From positions 1 through 40,071 of the IMG/VR virus record IMGVR_UViG_3300049919_000183: DNA of 40,071 bases. One strand, 5' to 3'. Position 1 is the stretch's first letter. Every line of letters begins with the position of its first letter. Below the pieces are notes generated by a model. That model did not search any database, had not been told where the DNA came from, and saw only the letters and a list, made by a program, of their open reading frames with translations. The DNA is from a virus. The position numbers and the translations under genes are program-made. This document shows positions 1-6,640 of this stretch, in pieces.

Positions 1-127
1 AAATAAAATGCTATTTGCAATGATGACAAAGGACTATCACTCATTGGAGTGGGTAAGAAAAAACAAAAGACCCAATGATGTTAACTGGACTTTTAGGAAC
101 CTTAAAAAGAAGTATCCACTAGAGATA
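1..127. repeat. Terminal direct repeat, left copy
   Basis: These 127 bases are identical to 39945-40071, and one open frame (the SF2 helicase) passes through the repeat without interruption. The simplest reading is an assembly overlap of a circular or circularly permuted genome rather than a biological terminal repeat, because 127 is a common assembler k-mer length. A true short terminal repeat cannot be excluded from sequence alone. Confidence 0.95.
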
Positions 128-181
128 TTTAAGCAATTAGTAAAAGTAACCGTAGTGCCAGAACTATTTCTTAAAGACTGA
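2..181 (+). CDS. SF2 helicase, C-terminal end (continues from the right end of the window)
   Basis: This is the tail of the helicase gene that begins at 38716. The frame of the right-hand copy ends exactly on a codon boundary at base 40071, which equals base 127 here. Codons continue from 128 to a TGA at 179-181, giving a full protein of 469 residues. Only 128-181 adds new sequence, 17 residues rich in Val, Lys and Leu. The gene end overlaps the end of the convergent repressor gene by 18 bases. No catalytic motif lies in this part; see the entry at 38716 for the domains. Confidence 0.9.
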   Translation, partial: NKMLFAMMTKDYHSLEWVRKNKRPNDVNWTFRNLKKKYPLEIFKQLVKVTVVPELFLKD

Positions 182-367
182 TAGTAGATCATCAAGAGTA
201 ACCTTGCCCTTAGTACCCTTAACAACTTTCTGAGCTACTGATAGTGAGATATTAGTTCCACGCTCACCAGTCTTTAAACGATAAAGCATAGATGGTGATA
301 GGTCACAGTCTTTAGCGAATTGGCGGTATGTAATTCCAGTCTTTTCAATATATTCAGCGATAGTCAT
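164..367 (-). CDS. Cro/Xre-like HTH repressor, 67 aa
   Basis: This is a small helix-turn-helix DNA-binding protein, probably the control repressor of the phage. Residues about 13-40 fit a lambda-repressor/Cro-type HTH (RQFAKDCDLSPSMLYRLKTG), in which the second helix carries the Ser-Pro-Ser-Met-Leu-Tyr-Arg recognition segment. At 67 residues it has only the DNA-binding domain, like Cro, and no cleavage or dimerisation domain as in CI. It is transcribed away from the early operon from a consensus sigma70-type promoter at 402-430. Its promoter is interleaved with the rightward promoter, and both -35 boxes are the same heptamer in opposite orientation, which suggests autoregulation and control of the early operon. 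That role is inferred. The HTH call is fairly safe, the exact family less so. Confidence 0.8.
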   Translation of the reverse strand: MTIAEYIEKTGITYRQFAKDCDLSPSMLYRLKTGERGTNISLSVAQKVVKGTKGKVTLDDLLSVFKK

Positions 368-386
368 AAATTCCTTTAAAATAGTG

Positions 387-416
387 TTGACATGTTGATT
401 GATTATAATTTATAGT
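387..416 (+). promoter_or_regulatory. Rightward early promoter
   Basis: TTGACA (387-392) is followed after 18 bases by TATAGT (411-416), five of six matches to the -10 consensus. It would drive the recombination operon beginning at 452. Its -35 box is part of GTTGACAT (386-393), whose reverse complement ATGTCAAC stands at 424-431. The inverted octamers, 30 bases apart, are the obvious candidate operators for the repressor at 164-367. Confidence 0.75.
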
Positions 417-430
417 GATTTAAATGTCAA
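402..430 (-). promoter_or_regulatory. Leftward promoter of the repressor gene
   Basis: On the minus strand TTGACA (430-425) and TATAAT (407-402) are separated by exactly 17 bases, a perfect sigma70 consensus. Transcription would start near 395 and read the repressor that begins at 367. The -10 box lies inside the spacer of the rightward promoter, so the two promoters cannot be occupied independently. Confidence 0.8.
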
Positions 431-451
431 CAAGGATAAGGGAGGTATTAG

Positions 452-799
452 GTGAATAATTATGAGAAATGGTTAGAGTTAAAAAGCGAGATTAGAAAGT
501 TAACAGAACAATTGCATGAGGTAGAAAGTGATATTTATATCGAGGCAAGAGATGGCAATAATTTAAATCTAAATGGTAGTAAGACGTTTAATGATGGCGA
601 GTACAAGATCACAATTAAGCACACAGAAAGTTACAAAGTTGATCAGGAAAAAGCTGCTGCATTCCCGGGTTTATTTAAGATGAAGTATGAGTTCGACAAG
701 ACCATGTACAAGACTCTTAACGGAACTGCGAAAGAAGCTGTAGATGAGGCAATTACAATTACACCAGGAAAGCCTGGATTTACTGTGGAAAGACTGTGA
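452..799 (+). CDS. Conserved-type phage protein of the recombination operon, 115 aa
   Basis: This is the first gene of the rightward early operon. The start is GTG at 452, chosen because a strong GGAGG (441-445) stands six bases upstream. Residues 1-35 are a charged, likely coiled helix. The rest has a compact beta-type pattern ending in a PGKPGF segment. It resembles in outline the short proteins found beside ATPase and ssDNA-binding genes in phage recombination modules, but I cannot name a family with certainty. Its TGA overlaps the next start as GTGA, so the two are translationally coupled. Confidence 0.7.
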   Translation: MNNYEKWLELKSEIRKLTEQLHEVESDIYIEARDGNNLNLNGSKTFNDGEYKITIKHTESYKVDQEKAAAFPGLFKMKYEFDKTMYKTLNGTAKEAVDEAITITPGKPGFTVERL

Positions 800-1302
800 G
801 GGCGAAAGCTATAGACATAGAGCATGTTAATAAAATGCTATCGTATGACCCCCTGACAGGACTATTTACTAGGATATTTTCTGTGACTAGGAAAGACCTC
901 ATAGGGAAAACGGCTGGAGCTAGGAATAGACTTGGTTATATCTGTATAAGAATCGGGGAAAGTGATTTTTTGGCACATAGGCTGGCATGGTCAGTTTGCA
1001 ATGGTCCAATACCTGAGGACATGTATGTTGATCATATAGATGGAAATCCGAGCAACAACAAGATTTCAAATCTGAGACTTGCTTGGCAGTATGAGAATAT
1101 GCAAAATCTGAAGAGGTCTCATGCGGATTCTTTAAGTGGAGTGATGGGTGTTACTATATTAAAAACACACAAGAGAAAGAAATACATGGTTCAGATAAAC
1201 AGAAAGTCAAAAAAGATATGCAAGTTGTTTTACACACTAGAGGAAGCGGGCCAGTTTTACATAGAAGAAAAAAGAAGAATGCACGAGTTTAATACACTAT
1301 AG
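796..1302 (+). CDS. HNH homing endonuclease with AP2-like DNA-binding tail
   Basis: This is a 168-residue free-standing HNH endonuclease, probably a homing enzyme that cuts alleles lacking it. The HNH core lies at about residues 58-100: AHRLAW, then VDHIDGNPSNN with the His of the metal site, then ISNLRLAW. Residues about 112-165 look like the small AP2-type DNA-binding domain that often follows phage HNH cores (GVMGVT, then KKYMVQI and a LEEAGQFY helix). The start is a GTG overlapping the previous stop as GTGA. It sits between two genes of one pathway and has no obvious part in it, as expected for a mobile selfish gene. A second, unrelated HNH gene lies at 3112. Confidence 0.88.
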   Translation: MRAKAIDIEHVNKMLSYDPLTGLFTRIFSVTRKDLIGKTAGARNRLGYICIRIGESDFLAHRLAWSVCNGPIPEDMYVDHIDGNPSNNKISNLRLAWQYENMQNLKRSHADSLSGVMGVTILKTHKRKKYMVQINRKSKKICKLFYTLEEAGQFYIEEKRRMHEFNTL

Positions 1303-1311
1303 GGAGTTTGT

Positions 1312-1998
1312 ATGAGTTTACTGCAAAAAGCAGAGGATTATGAAATTAACAGAGCAGCCGTATTGGTTGTTGGAGAGTCTGGATGTGGTAAAACATCTCT
1401 GGCCAGATATTTCCCAAATTCAGCATTTTTATCAATGGAAGCAGGAGAGCTGTGTTTAAAAAAATACGGATTTAAACCAGCGCTTAGAGCATCAATCTCA
1501 TCATCAGATGACCTATCGTCTGTTTTTGGAGAGCTGGTGGATGGAATTGAAGGAATAGATACTGTCTTTATAGATAGTCTTACAGAAATGGGAGATATGG
1601 TGCTGGCTGAATTAAAGGCTGACCCTAAGTATGCTGATCCAAAACAAACCCTAAAAATGTATGGAGCCTACAATGAGATCATGACAAAAATAATTAAGTC
1701 ATATAGGAACCTTGATAAGTATACTGTTATCTTTACATGCCTAGAAGAAAAGGTCAAAGACGGACTAGAGTCTTACGAGGACTATAACATTCCTGGAAAC
1801 TCAGTAAAAAATATGCTGAAGTCTTATTTTGATGTCGTTCTTCATATGAAAAGCTATAAGGACGAAGAGGGGAGTGATAAGAGGGTTTTTCTTACAAGCT
1901 CATCGTTATCAAGATTGGCAAAAGACAGGTCAGGATTATTAGAAGAAGTTGAAGATGCTCATTTGGGCATGGTAGTTAATAAATTATTAGGAAAATAA
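1312..1998 (+). CDS. RecA-fold ATPase, Sak4-like / AAA_24 phage recombinase
   Basis: This is a P-loop ATPase of 228 residues. The Walker A is GESGCGKTS at residues 21-29, and a Walker B-like TVFIDSL has its Asp at 88. This length and layout fit the phage nucleotide-binding AAA_24/Sak4 group, RecA-like single-strand annealing or strand-exchange proteins that work with a phage ssDNA-binding protein. That protein is probably the next gene, nine bases downstream. The ATG has a GGAG six bases upstream. The recombinase role is inferred from family and neighbourhood; a loader-type ATPase is the alternative. Confidence 0.82.
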   Translation: MSLLQKAEDYEINRAAVLVVGESGCGKTSLARYFPNSAFLSMEAGELCLKKYGFKPALRASISSSDDLSSVFGELVDGIEGIDTVFIDSLTEMGDMVLAELKADPKYADPKQTLKMYGAYNEIMTKIIKSYRNLDKYTVIFTCLEEKVKDGLESYEDYNIPGNSVKNMLKSYFDVVLHMKSYKDEEGSDKRVFLTSSSLSRLAKDRSGLLEEVEDAHLGMVVNKLLGK

Positions 1999-2007
1999 GG
2001 AGTATTT

Positions 2008-2451
2008 ATGGGTATTAGTTTTAAAGCATCAGAAGTTCCAGCAGGTAATGATTATTCACCAATTACACCAGGTGTGTACAATGTTCAAATGGACACTGTA
2101 GAAGAGAAGCAAACTTTAGCTGGTGGTGTATCTTGGAATCTAAAGATGAAGATTATATCAGACAAGTTCACAGGTAGAACTTTCTTCTTGAGCTACAATG
2201 TAGAGAACGCAAACAAGACAACTCAGGATATTGCTAGGAGAGAGATCGCACAGATTGCAGAACTTGTTGGCGCAGGTGATGATATTTCAATCGAGTCGAT
2301 TAAGACAAATGCTATTTTTACAATTACTCTTGAGCAAAGACCAGTTGGCGATAAGGTCTATTACAATGCTAAGTCGTGGGTTCTTGCTGATAAGAAAACA
2401 GTAGCAGCGGCCCCAAGCACAACAACTAAAGCAAAACCTTGGCAAAAGTAA
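2008..2451 (+). CDS. DUF669-like ssDNA-binding protein, 147 aa
   Basis: This protein resembles the DUF669 family, which is encoded next to phage recombination ATPases and is believed to bind single-stranded DNA. The N-terminus (GISFKASEVP, then a PITPGVYNVQM strand) and the segment with LKMKIISDKFTGR are typical of that fold. The C-terminus is a flexible Ala/Thr/Lys tail ending in Lys-Pro-Trp-Gln-Lys, comparable in kind to SSB tails that recruit partners, though not acidic. The start has GGAG upstream. The stop overlaps the next ATG as TAATG, suggesting coupled translation with the nuclease. Confidence 0.78.
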   Translation: MGISFKASEVPAGNDYSPITPGVYNVQMDTVEEKQTLAGGVSWNLKMKIISDKFTGRTFFLSYNVENANKTTQDIARREIAQIAELVGAGDDISIESIKTNAIFTITLEQRPVGDKVYYNAKSWVLADKKTVAAAPSTTTKAKPWQK

Positions 2452-3140
2452 TGGAAGATCTAATTAAAAGGATCGACGATGCAATTATTGCAAGAGCAGA
2501 TAGCAGGGCCTCGAGGAAATACCTCGGGGCCAGCTCCCTTGGAGAAGTTTGCGATAGAAAATTATGGTACTCATTCCATCAACCAACAAAAATATTGGAT
2601 GCAAGAGTTAATAGAATTTTTGATCTTGGAAACTTGATTGAGGACTATTTGGTAAAGCTATTAAGAGATGCCGGATATACTGTTCACGATAAAGACGAAG
2701 AAGGAAAGCAGTTCGGATTCGAGGATGGAATTATCGCTGGTAACAGTGATGGTGTTATCGTAGTCGATGGTGTGCCAATGCTTCTGGAGTTCAAGTCATA
2801 CAACACAAAGAGATTCGCCGAGCTTAAAAAGTCCGGAGTACAGTCGAGTGATCCTAAGTATTATGGGCAAGTTAATGTCTATATGAAATACCTAGAGTTA
2901 GATCAATGTTTATTTATAGCTATGGACAAAAACACATCAGAGTTATATTTTCAAACAGTCAAATATGACCCTATAGAGGCTCACTATTTAGTCAATAGAG
3001 GAAAGGGTATTGCCGAAGAATTAAATGTTGAAAATATATCAAAGAAGTACAGCCATATATCTAGCTTTGGTTGTAAGTTTTGCGATTATAGAAAAATCTG
3101 CTGGAGAGGCGATGAAGAAACCATTTCTAAAGATACCTAG
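2451..3140 (+). CDS. Cas4/RecB-like PD-(D/E)XK nuclease with probable Fe-S cluster
   Basis: This is a 229-residue exonuclease of the PD-(D/E)XK fold. Visible active-site residues are E64 in GNLIE, D100 in NSDG, and E113 and K115 in LEFKS, followed by a YYGQV segment with the usual Gln. C34 near the N-terminus and a C-terminal triad (CKFC, then KIC about seven residues on) form the four-cysteine pattern of Cas4 and AddB-type Fe-S nucleases. I chose the ATG at 2451, which overlaps the previous stop as TAATG. A TTG at 2439 would add four residues but has no ribosome-binding site. It probably trims DNA ends for the recombinase and ssDNA-binding protein upstream. Confidence 0.85.
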   Translation: MEDLIKRIDDAIIARADSRASRKYLGASSLGEVCDRKLWYSFHQPTKILDARVNRIFDLGNLIEDYLVKLLRDAGYTVHDKDEEGKQFGFEDGIIAGNSDGVIVVDGVPMLLEFKSYNTKRFAELKKSGVQSSDPKYYGQVNVYMKYLELDQCLFIAMDKNTSELYFQTVKYDPIEAHYLVNRGKGIAEELNVENISKKYSHISSFGCKFCDYRKICWRGDEETISKDT

Positions 3141-3606
3141 TTTTGATCACGTGAAGTTAATTTCTAAATCCATTATTAATAAAGATAACGAGTGCTGGGT
3201 ATGGCAAGGAAGAGTTAGGCCAAAGGGTAGTCCGTATGGTTTATTTCACATTAAAGGTCGCGCATACCAGGCACATAGAGCCTCTTATGATTTATTCTAT
3301 GGAATAAAGGATCTAACAAATGTAATTGATCACAAGTGTAGAAATTCTAGGTGTATAAACCCGGAGCACCTAAGAGAGGTAACAGCCACTGTGAATGCCC
3401 TAGAGAACTGTAGCTCTCCGTGCGCTATTAATGCTACTAAAACCCACTGTAAAAATGGACACGAGTTTAATGAGGAAAATACGAGAGCGGTTGGTAGAAT
3501 AAAAAAAAGAAGATCGTGCAAGATTTGCTCTAGGGCTGACTATCATAAAAATAAAAATCTAAGCAAAAGAAATGCTAAATATGCAGCAAAGAAGGCCGGT
3601 AAATAA
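3112..3606 (+). CDS. HNH homing endonuclease with zinc-knuckle tail, 164 aa
   Basis: This is a second HNH endonuclease, of a different subtype from the one at 796. The core has a Trp-rich N-terminal segment (CWVWQGR), AHRASYDL, then VIDHKCRNSRCINPEHL with the HNH His and paired Cys. The tail has THCKNGHEF and SCKICSR, a likely second zinc site. The ATG at 3112 is preceded by GGAG and starts inside the last 29 bases of the nuclease gene. A further in-frame ATG at 3025 lies deep in that gene and is not credible. Its stop overlaps the exonuclease start as TAATG. The gene is probably a mobile insertion that has adapted to the operon's coupling style. Confidence 0.88.
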   Translation: MKKPFLKIPSFDHVKLISKSIINKDNECWVWQGRVRPKGSPYGLFHIKGRAYQAHRASYDLFYGIKDLTNVIDHKCRNSRCINPEHLREVTATVNALENCSSPCAINATKTHCKNGHEFNEENTRAVGRIKKRRSCKICSRADYHKNKNLSKRNAKYAAKKAGK

Positions 3607-4331
3607 TGTCTAGCCTCCTCTTCATCGACCTCGAAACCTCAGCACTAGGCGACAAAGCAGCTGTACTTGAGATCGCCCTAATTCCCGTTATTAACGGCGA
3701 AAGGAAAGAGCCCTTTGTGAGTTATGTAAAACCCCACATCGGGGCTTACATCGACCCTGAGGCCCTTAAAATCAACGGAATTAACCCCAAGGACTTCGAC
3801 TCATTTCCGGAGCTGGAAGATGTCGTAAAAAAGGTTATTGAATATGTAGATCAGTTCGAAACTGTTTTTAGTCTTGCCGGTCATAATGCTGTTAAGTTTG
3901 ACGTACCTCATTTTTACAAAATGTTTTGTAGGACAATGAACTACGGTAATTATTTGGTGAGGTTTGGCTCGAACACAGTCGATACTCTCATAATGGCGAA
4001 AGAAGTTTTTAAACATAAAAGAGAAAAGCCTGAGAAATTTAACCTTGGAGCTCTTTGTAAGTATTTCAGCATAGAGCTTACCAATGCCCATACCGCACTG
4101 GGTGACTTAGTTCCCACTGTTGAGCTATATGAAAGGCTTCAGACCATGATGCCAAAGCTGATTCCAGTAGTTAATAACATGACTTATCATCAAAAAAGAA
4201 CTAAGTATATGTCTGCGGATTACTTAACTGTAAATCCTGAAGGTGACATTTATATACACTGTAAGGCAACAAAAGATCCAGATGCAATGCTATTCGTCTT
4301 GAATGAGCTCTGGAGACTCCATATCAAATAG
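3606..4331 (+). CDS. DnaQ-like 3'-5' exonuclease (DEDDh)
   Basis: This is a 241-residue exonuclease of the DnaQ/RNase T family. Motif I is FIDLETS with D8 and E10, motif II is the GHNAVKFDVP segment near residue 100, and motif III is HTALGDL with the His and Asp of the DEDDh subtype. It would remove nucleotides from 3' ends, either for proofreading or for end processing in recombination. The ATG overlaps the preceding TAA. It is the last gene of the rightward operon, and its 3' end overlaps the convergent minus-strand gene by 42 bases. No DNA polymerase gene is present, so its partner would be the host polymerase or the phage recombination proteins. Confidence 0.88.
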   Translation: MSSLLFIDLETSALGDKAAVLEIALIPVINGERKEPFVSYVKPHIGAYIDPEALKINGINPKDFDSFPELEDVVKKVIEYVDQFETVFSLAGHNAVKFDVPHFYKMFCRTMNYGNYLVRFGSNTVDTLIMAKEVFKHKREKPEKFNLGALCKYFSIELTNAHTALGDLVPTVELYERLQTMMPKLIPVVNNMTYHQKRTKYMSADYLTVNPEGDIYIHCKATKDPDAMLFVLNELWRLHIK

Positions 4332-4484
4332 CCATTCGTCCTCCATTATAGGTCGAATGACCTCCTTTTCAGGTTGTTCAGTAATAAGCTCACAGCTGTA
4401 AACATCATTATGCACATCGCAAATATAGGTTTCTAGCAAGGTAGCTGACGCGCATAATATAATTGCATACAGTATATACTTCAT
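4290..4484 (-). CDS. Small exported or membrane-anchored Cys-pair protein, 64 aa
   Basis: No family is recognised. Residues 1-17 (MKYILYAIILCASATLL) form a signal peptide or anchor. C11 is preceded by Ile-Ile-Leu, which is not a good lipobox. The exported part has a Cys pair, CDVHNDVYSC, then an acidic tail rich in Glu and Pro. The start overlaps the previous stop as ATGA, so it is the last coupled gene of the leftward block. It overlaps the exonuclease gene tail-to-tail. It shares the short hydrophobic leader plus aromatic-residue/Cys-pair design with four other small proteins of this genome (19694, 5722, 33875, 34336). Confidence 0.6.
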   Translation of the reverse strand: MKYILYAIILCASATLLETYICDVHNDVYSCELITEQPEKEVIRPIMEDEWLFDMESPELIQDE

Positions 4485-4759
4485 TTGACTTTCATCATCT
4501 GCATTACCAGTACAGCTGTATTCTCTGCCATCATCTCCATCATTTCCCTGCTGATTGCCTGATTAAAAGCTAGAGAGAATTGCATGGCATGAATTGCTTC
4601 ATGTATATATGTTCCTATCATTTGTTCTTTTGATTGATGTATGTCTAGATATATTGTCTTCTTTTGCATGTCACAGAGGCCGGCAAACATTCCACCAGAG
4701 TCGACAAATTTAATCTTATAGACTGTGCCGAATACGTTTAGCTTTTTAGGAATTTTCAT
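4481..4759 (-). CDS. Small HExxH zinc metallopeptidase-like protein, 92 aa
   Basis: HEAIH at residues 53-57 is the zinc-binding HExxH motif, preceded by a hydrophobic helix start (MIGTYI). A downstream MAENTAVLV helix offers the third ligand Glu. This is the minimal core seen in phage ImmA/SprT-like gluzincins. Substrates of such phage proteins are unknown; cleavage of a repressor or host factor is possible but not shown. I place the start at 4759, where ATG overlaps the previous TGA as ATGA and AGGA stands upstream. An upstream ATG at 4777 would add six residues. It lies between a phosphoesterase and a small exported protein. Confidence 0.75.
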   Translation of the reverse strand: MKIPKKLNVFGTVYKIKFVDSGGMFAGLCDMQKKTIYLDIHQSKEQMIGTYIHEAIHAMQFSLAFNQAISREMMEMMAENTAVLVMQMMKVK

Positions 4760-5463
4760 ACTCTTGTTCCTATCCATCTATTGTTTTCGTCTACGGCCAT
4801 CGGGATTAGTCTTGGCTCTGAGTTTTCAATTACAGTTACACCAATGATAGGTCTGGTCTTATGAAGTTTGTTATAGGCAAATGCCATTGATGTATCGTCA
4901 ATTAGGCATCCGCTTGTGACTCCGAAATGTAGTCCGGCTCCGGCATCCCAGTATCTAAGTTCAAATAACGAATGATGGTGACCTTGGACCAAGGACATTC
5001 CGATTGACTGACTAGCGGCAAGTATATTTGACGAAATACCATGCACAAATTTACACTTTCTGCCGTTTGGAAGCGTAAGTATGATCTCTCCATGCCAACT
5101 CCAGTCATCTGTTGGTACTCCTAAAACATCGTTATAAGATTTTAATAAGTGTCGAGGCATTCCTGCGTTCTTTGCCTTGCGATATGCCATGGATCCATGA
5201 TTAGAGTGAAGTAATTGCATTTTTGGGAACATTTCATGAAGGGTATCTATATACCCTAAACCCAGGACTAGTTCGCGTCCTGAGCTATCTAGATCGGGGT
5301 CGGAGTCGTGGAACGACATGGCATGATAGTCGAGTTCGTCGCCTAAACATATGATTTTGGTTGGATTTATATTCTTTTTGATTTTGTGAAGGAAGTCTAG
5401 CGCATCCATGTGACAAAATGGGAAATGAAGGTCTGGGATAATAAGTATGCATGAATTGTCCAT
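4756..5463 (-). CDS. Calcineurin-like metallophosphoesterase, 235 aa
   Basis: The full two-metal phosphoesterase signature is visible: D11-x-H13 in PDLHFP, GDELD at 41-45, N88-H89 in SNHG, H141 in FVHG, and GHHH at 161-164. It should hydrolyse phosphomono- or phosphodiesters, with nucleotides, nucleic-acid ends or signalling nucleotides as possible substrates. The third motif reads NHG rather than the usual GNHD/E, a modest deviation. The ATG has GGAAG just upstream. Its end overlaps the HExxH gene as ATGA, so the two are made together at the very end of the late block. Confidence 0.88.
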   Translation of the reverse strand: MDNSCILIIPDLHFPFCHMDALDFLHKIKKNINPTKIICLGDELDYHAMSFHDSDPDLDSSGRELVLGLGYIDTLHEMFPKMQLLHSNHGSMAYRKAKNAGMPRHLLKSYNDVLGVPTDDWSWHGEIILTLPNGRKCKFVHGISSNILAASQSIGMSLVQGHHHSLFELRYWDAGAGLHFGVTSGCLIDDTSMAFAYNKLHKTRPIIGVTVIENSEPRLIPMAVDENNRWIGTRV

Positions 5464-5518
5464 TCTACTTCCATGTAAAAGGTGGGCAATATATTCTTAT
5501 TTGGATATTATGGACTAA

Positions 5519-5734
5519 TTATTGAAATTGTGCAACTTTACGTTGTTCATGCATAAAATCTTTTCTAATCTCTAGATCTTGTCTTATTTCTGGAAATCTA
5601 TTCAAGTAATTAGAGACTGTTCTTCTGTCAATTCCCAATATCTTTGCTGTTTGAGCAGAGTTTCCAAATGTGAATAAGTAGACATCTCTGACATACTCAG
5701 CCAGGACTTGATCTAGTGTCTTTATCTGTCCCAT
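5519..5734 (-). CDS. Fis-type HTH DNA-binding protein, 71 aa
   Basis: Residues about 22-46 (GNSAQTAKILGIDRRTVSNY) match the HTH_8/Fis-type helix-turn-helix found in Fis and in the C-termini of sigma54 activators, where it recognises DNA. The rest is charged and helical. It could be a late-gene regulator, a nucleoid-type protein or a packaging accessory factor; the sequence does not decide. It starts inside the last 13 bases of the lipoprotein gene upstream. A 55-base gap without a clear terminator separates it from the phosphoesterase. Confidence 0.75.
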   Translation of the reverse strand: MGQIKTLDQVLAEYVRDVYLFTFGNSAQTAKILGIDRRTVSNYLNRFPEIRQDLEIRKDFMHEQRKVAQFQ

Positions 5735-6033
5735 GAATCAATATCCACGTTGCATTTGTATTTTTTGCATTGCTTAATCATATAGGCTTTAATTTTTGCC
5801 CAGGATTCTGCGGGCATTGAAAGAGTTCTTATTCTCATATCAAACCAAGTTTGACCTTCTAATGGGTGATCATCATCTACTATAACATTGGTTCCGGATA
5901 CTGTTTTGGTGCAAATACCTTTAGACATACTTATTTCAGCGCAGACATAAACATCAGGAACACTAGCGCATGAGGTGAACAAAAGTATTAGTAGCAATAA
6001 TAAGTTCTTTTTCAGCGATACTTTTTTCATCAT
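5722..6033 (-). CDS. Lipoprotein, possible outer-membrane spanin, 103 aa
   Basis: The N-terminus has Lys residues, a hydrophobic stretch (LLLLLILLF) and the lipobox FTSC, so the protein should be lipidated at about Cys22 and anchored to a membrane facing the periplasm. The mature part begins ASVPDVYV and has two Cys pairs (CAEISMSKGIC, and CKKYKC near the end). Its start lies about 70 bases inside the preceding gene in another frame, the arrangement seen in spanin pairs. It has neither the small size nor the proline-richness of Rz1, so the spanin role is only a candidate. Two adjacent ATGs (6033, 6030) are possible starts. Confidence 0.72.
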   Translation of the reverse strand: MMKKVSLKKNLLLLLILLFTSCASVPDVYVCAEISMSKGICTKTVSGTNVIVDDDHPLEGQTWFDMRIRTLSMPAESWAKIKAYMIKQCKKYKCNVDIDSWDR

Positions 6034-6310
6034 TTGTACCTTTTAATTGGGCATTATGATTTTTAATCATTGCTGATACGAAATCCTTGCCCTGCTCATT
6101 GACTCTATAATCTATGTGCTTAAAGAATAGCATTAATTCACCTCTCTCCGCTAATTCTTCCGCTAATTTTGTTGCTAATTTTACGGCCACAAAGTTAAAT
6201 GGACCAGAAACTAAGAAAGGAAGCCACTTGATAAATGTTCCCATTAAGGCTTCCTTTATCATGATAATTCCAGCTTGCTTTACTAGCTCGACATTCTCAC
6301 TATGTTTCAT
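5963..6310 (-). CDS. Membrane-associated small phage protein of the lysis-like cluster, 115 aa
   Basis: No family can be named with certainty. Residues about 22-50 include a long hydrophobic to amphipathic stretch (FIKWLPFLVSGPFNFVAVKL), followed by charged helices through to the end. This pattern fits a protein with one membrane segment or a membrane-associated helix bundle. AGGAG precedes the ATG at 6310. Its 3' end contains the start of the lipoprotein gene in another frame, so the two might be an inner/outer pair acting across the periplasm. The 39-residue membrane peptide upstream overlaps it by 11 bases. Confidence 0.65.
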   Translation of the reverse strand: MKHSENVELVKQAGIIMIKEALMGTFIKWLPFLVSGPFNFVAVKLATKLAEELAERGELMLFFKHIDYRVNEQGKDFVSAMIKNHNAQLKGTNDEKSIAEKELIIATNTFVHLMR

Positions 6311-6419
6311 CTCGCTCCTTCTTCTTCAGACGATAATAGTCGATGGCAACTCCCAACAGTGGAATCACAGTTTTCACAAGGATCCAGGTTAGGACGCCAG
6401 CGACTACTCTCTGAATCAT
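6300..6419 (-). CDS. Single-TM micro-protein, 39 aa, holin candidate
   Basis: This short gene reads MIQRVVAGVLTWILVKTV, then IPLLGVAIDYYRLKKKERDE and Thr. It has one hydrophobic segment (about residues 5-27) and a positively charged C-terminal tail, so the tail should stay in the cytoplasm. The ATG overlaps the stop of the previous gene as TAATG and the end overlaps the next start by 11 bases, which supports real translation. Size and topology fit a small class III-type holin or a lysis regulator, but no homologous family is recognised. Confidence 0.65.
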   Translation of the reverse strand: MIQRVVAGVLTWILVKTVIPLLGVAIDYYRLKKKERDET

Positions 6420-6628
6420 TAGATTTTAGCGATTTGCTTTTTTACTAATTCTTTAAGTTGAGGCACAAGAATTGGTAACAGGATACCAGCTGCTGCATCG
6501 TCGAACTTGTTTGAAGAATCAGCGGCGATCTTGTTAATTTCTGCAACAACTGCATCAATAACAACATCAGAAGCTTTTTCAATGTCAATACATGCCAATA
6601 GATCTTTTCCGATTAATTTTACGTCCAT
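6419..6628 (-). CDS. Unknown small helical protein, 69 aa
   Basis: No family is recognised. The protein is predicted to be largely helical: residues 1-40 are acidic and amphipathic. The end (AAAGILLPILVPQLKELVKK) is hydrophobic then basic, possibly a membrane-interacting helix. AGGA stands just upstream of the ATG. It lies in a run of tiny leftward genes whose neighbours are single-membrane-span proteins, so a role in lysis or in membrane passage during entry is possible but unsupported by motifs. Confidence 0.6.
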   Translation of the reverse strand: MDVKLIGKDLLACIDIEKASDVVIDAVVAEINKIAADSSNKFDDAAAGILLPILVPQLKELVKKQIAKI

Positions 6629-6640
6629 AAGTCCTCCTGA

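Noticed and set aside
3025-3606. Longer start for the second HNH gene
   Set aside because: It would begin 116 bases inside the nuclease gene with no ribosome-binding site; the ATG at 3112 has GGAG.
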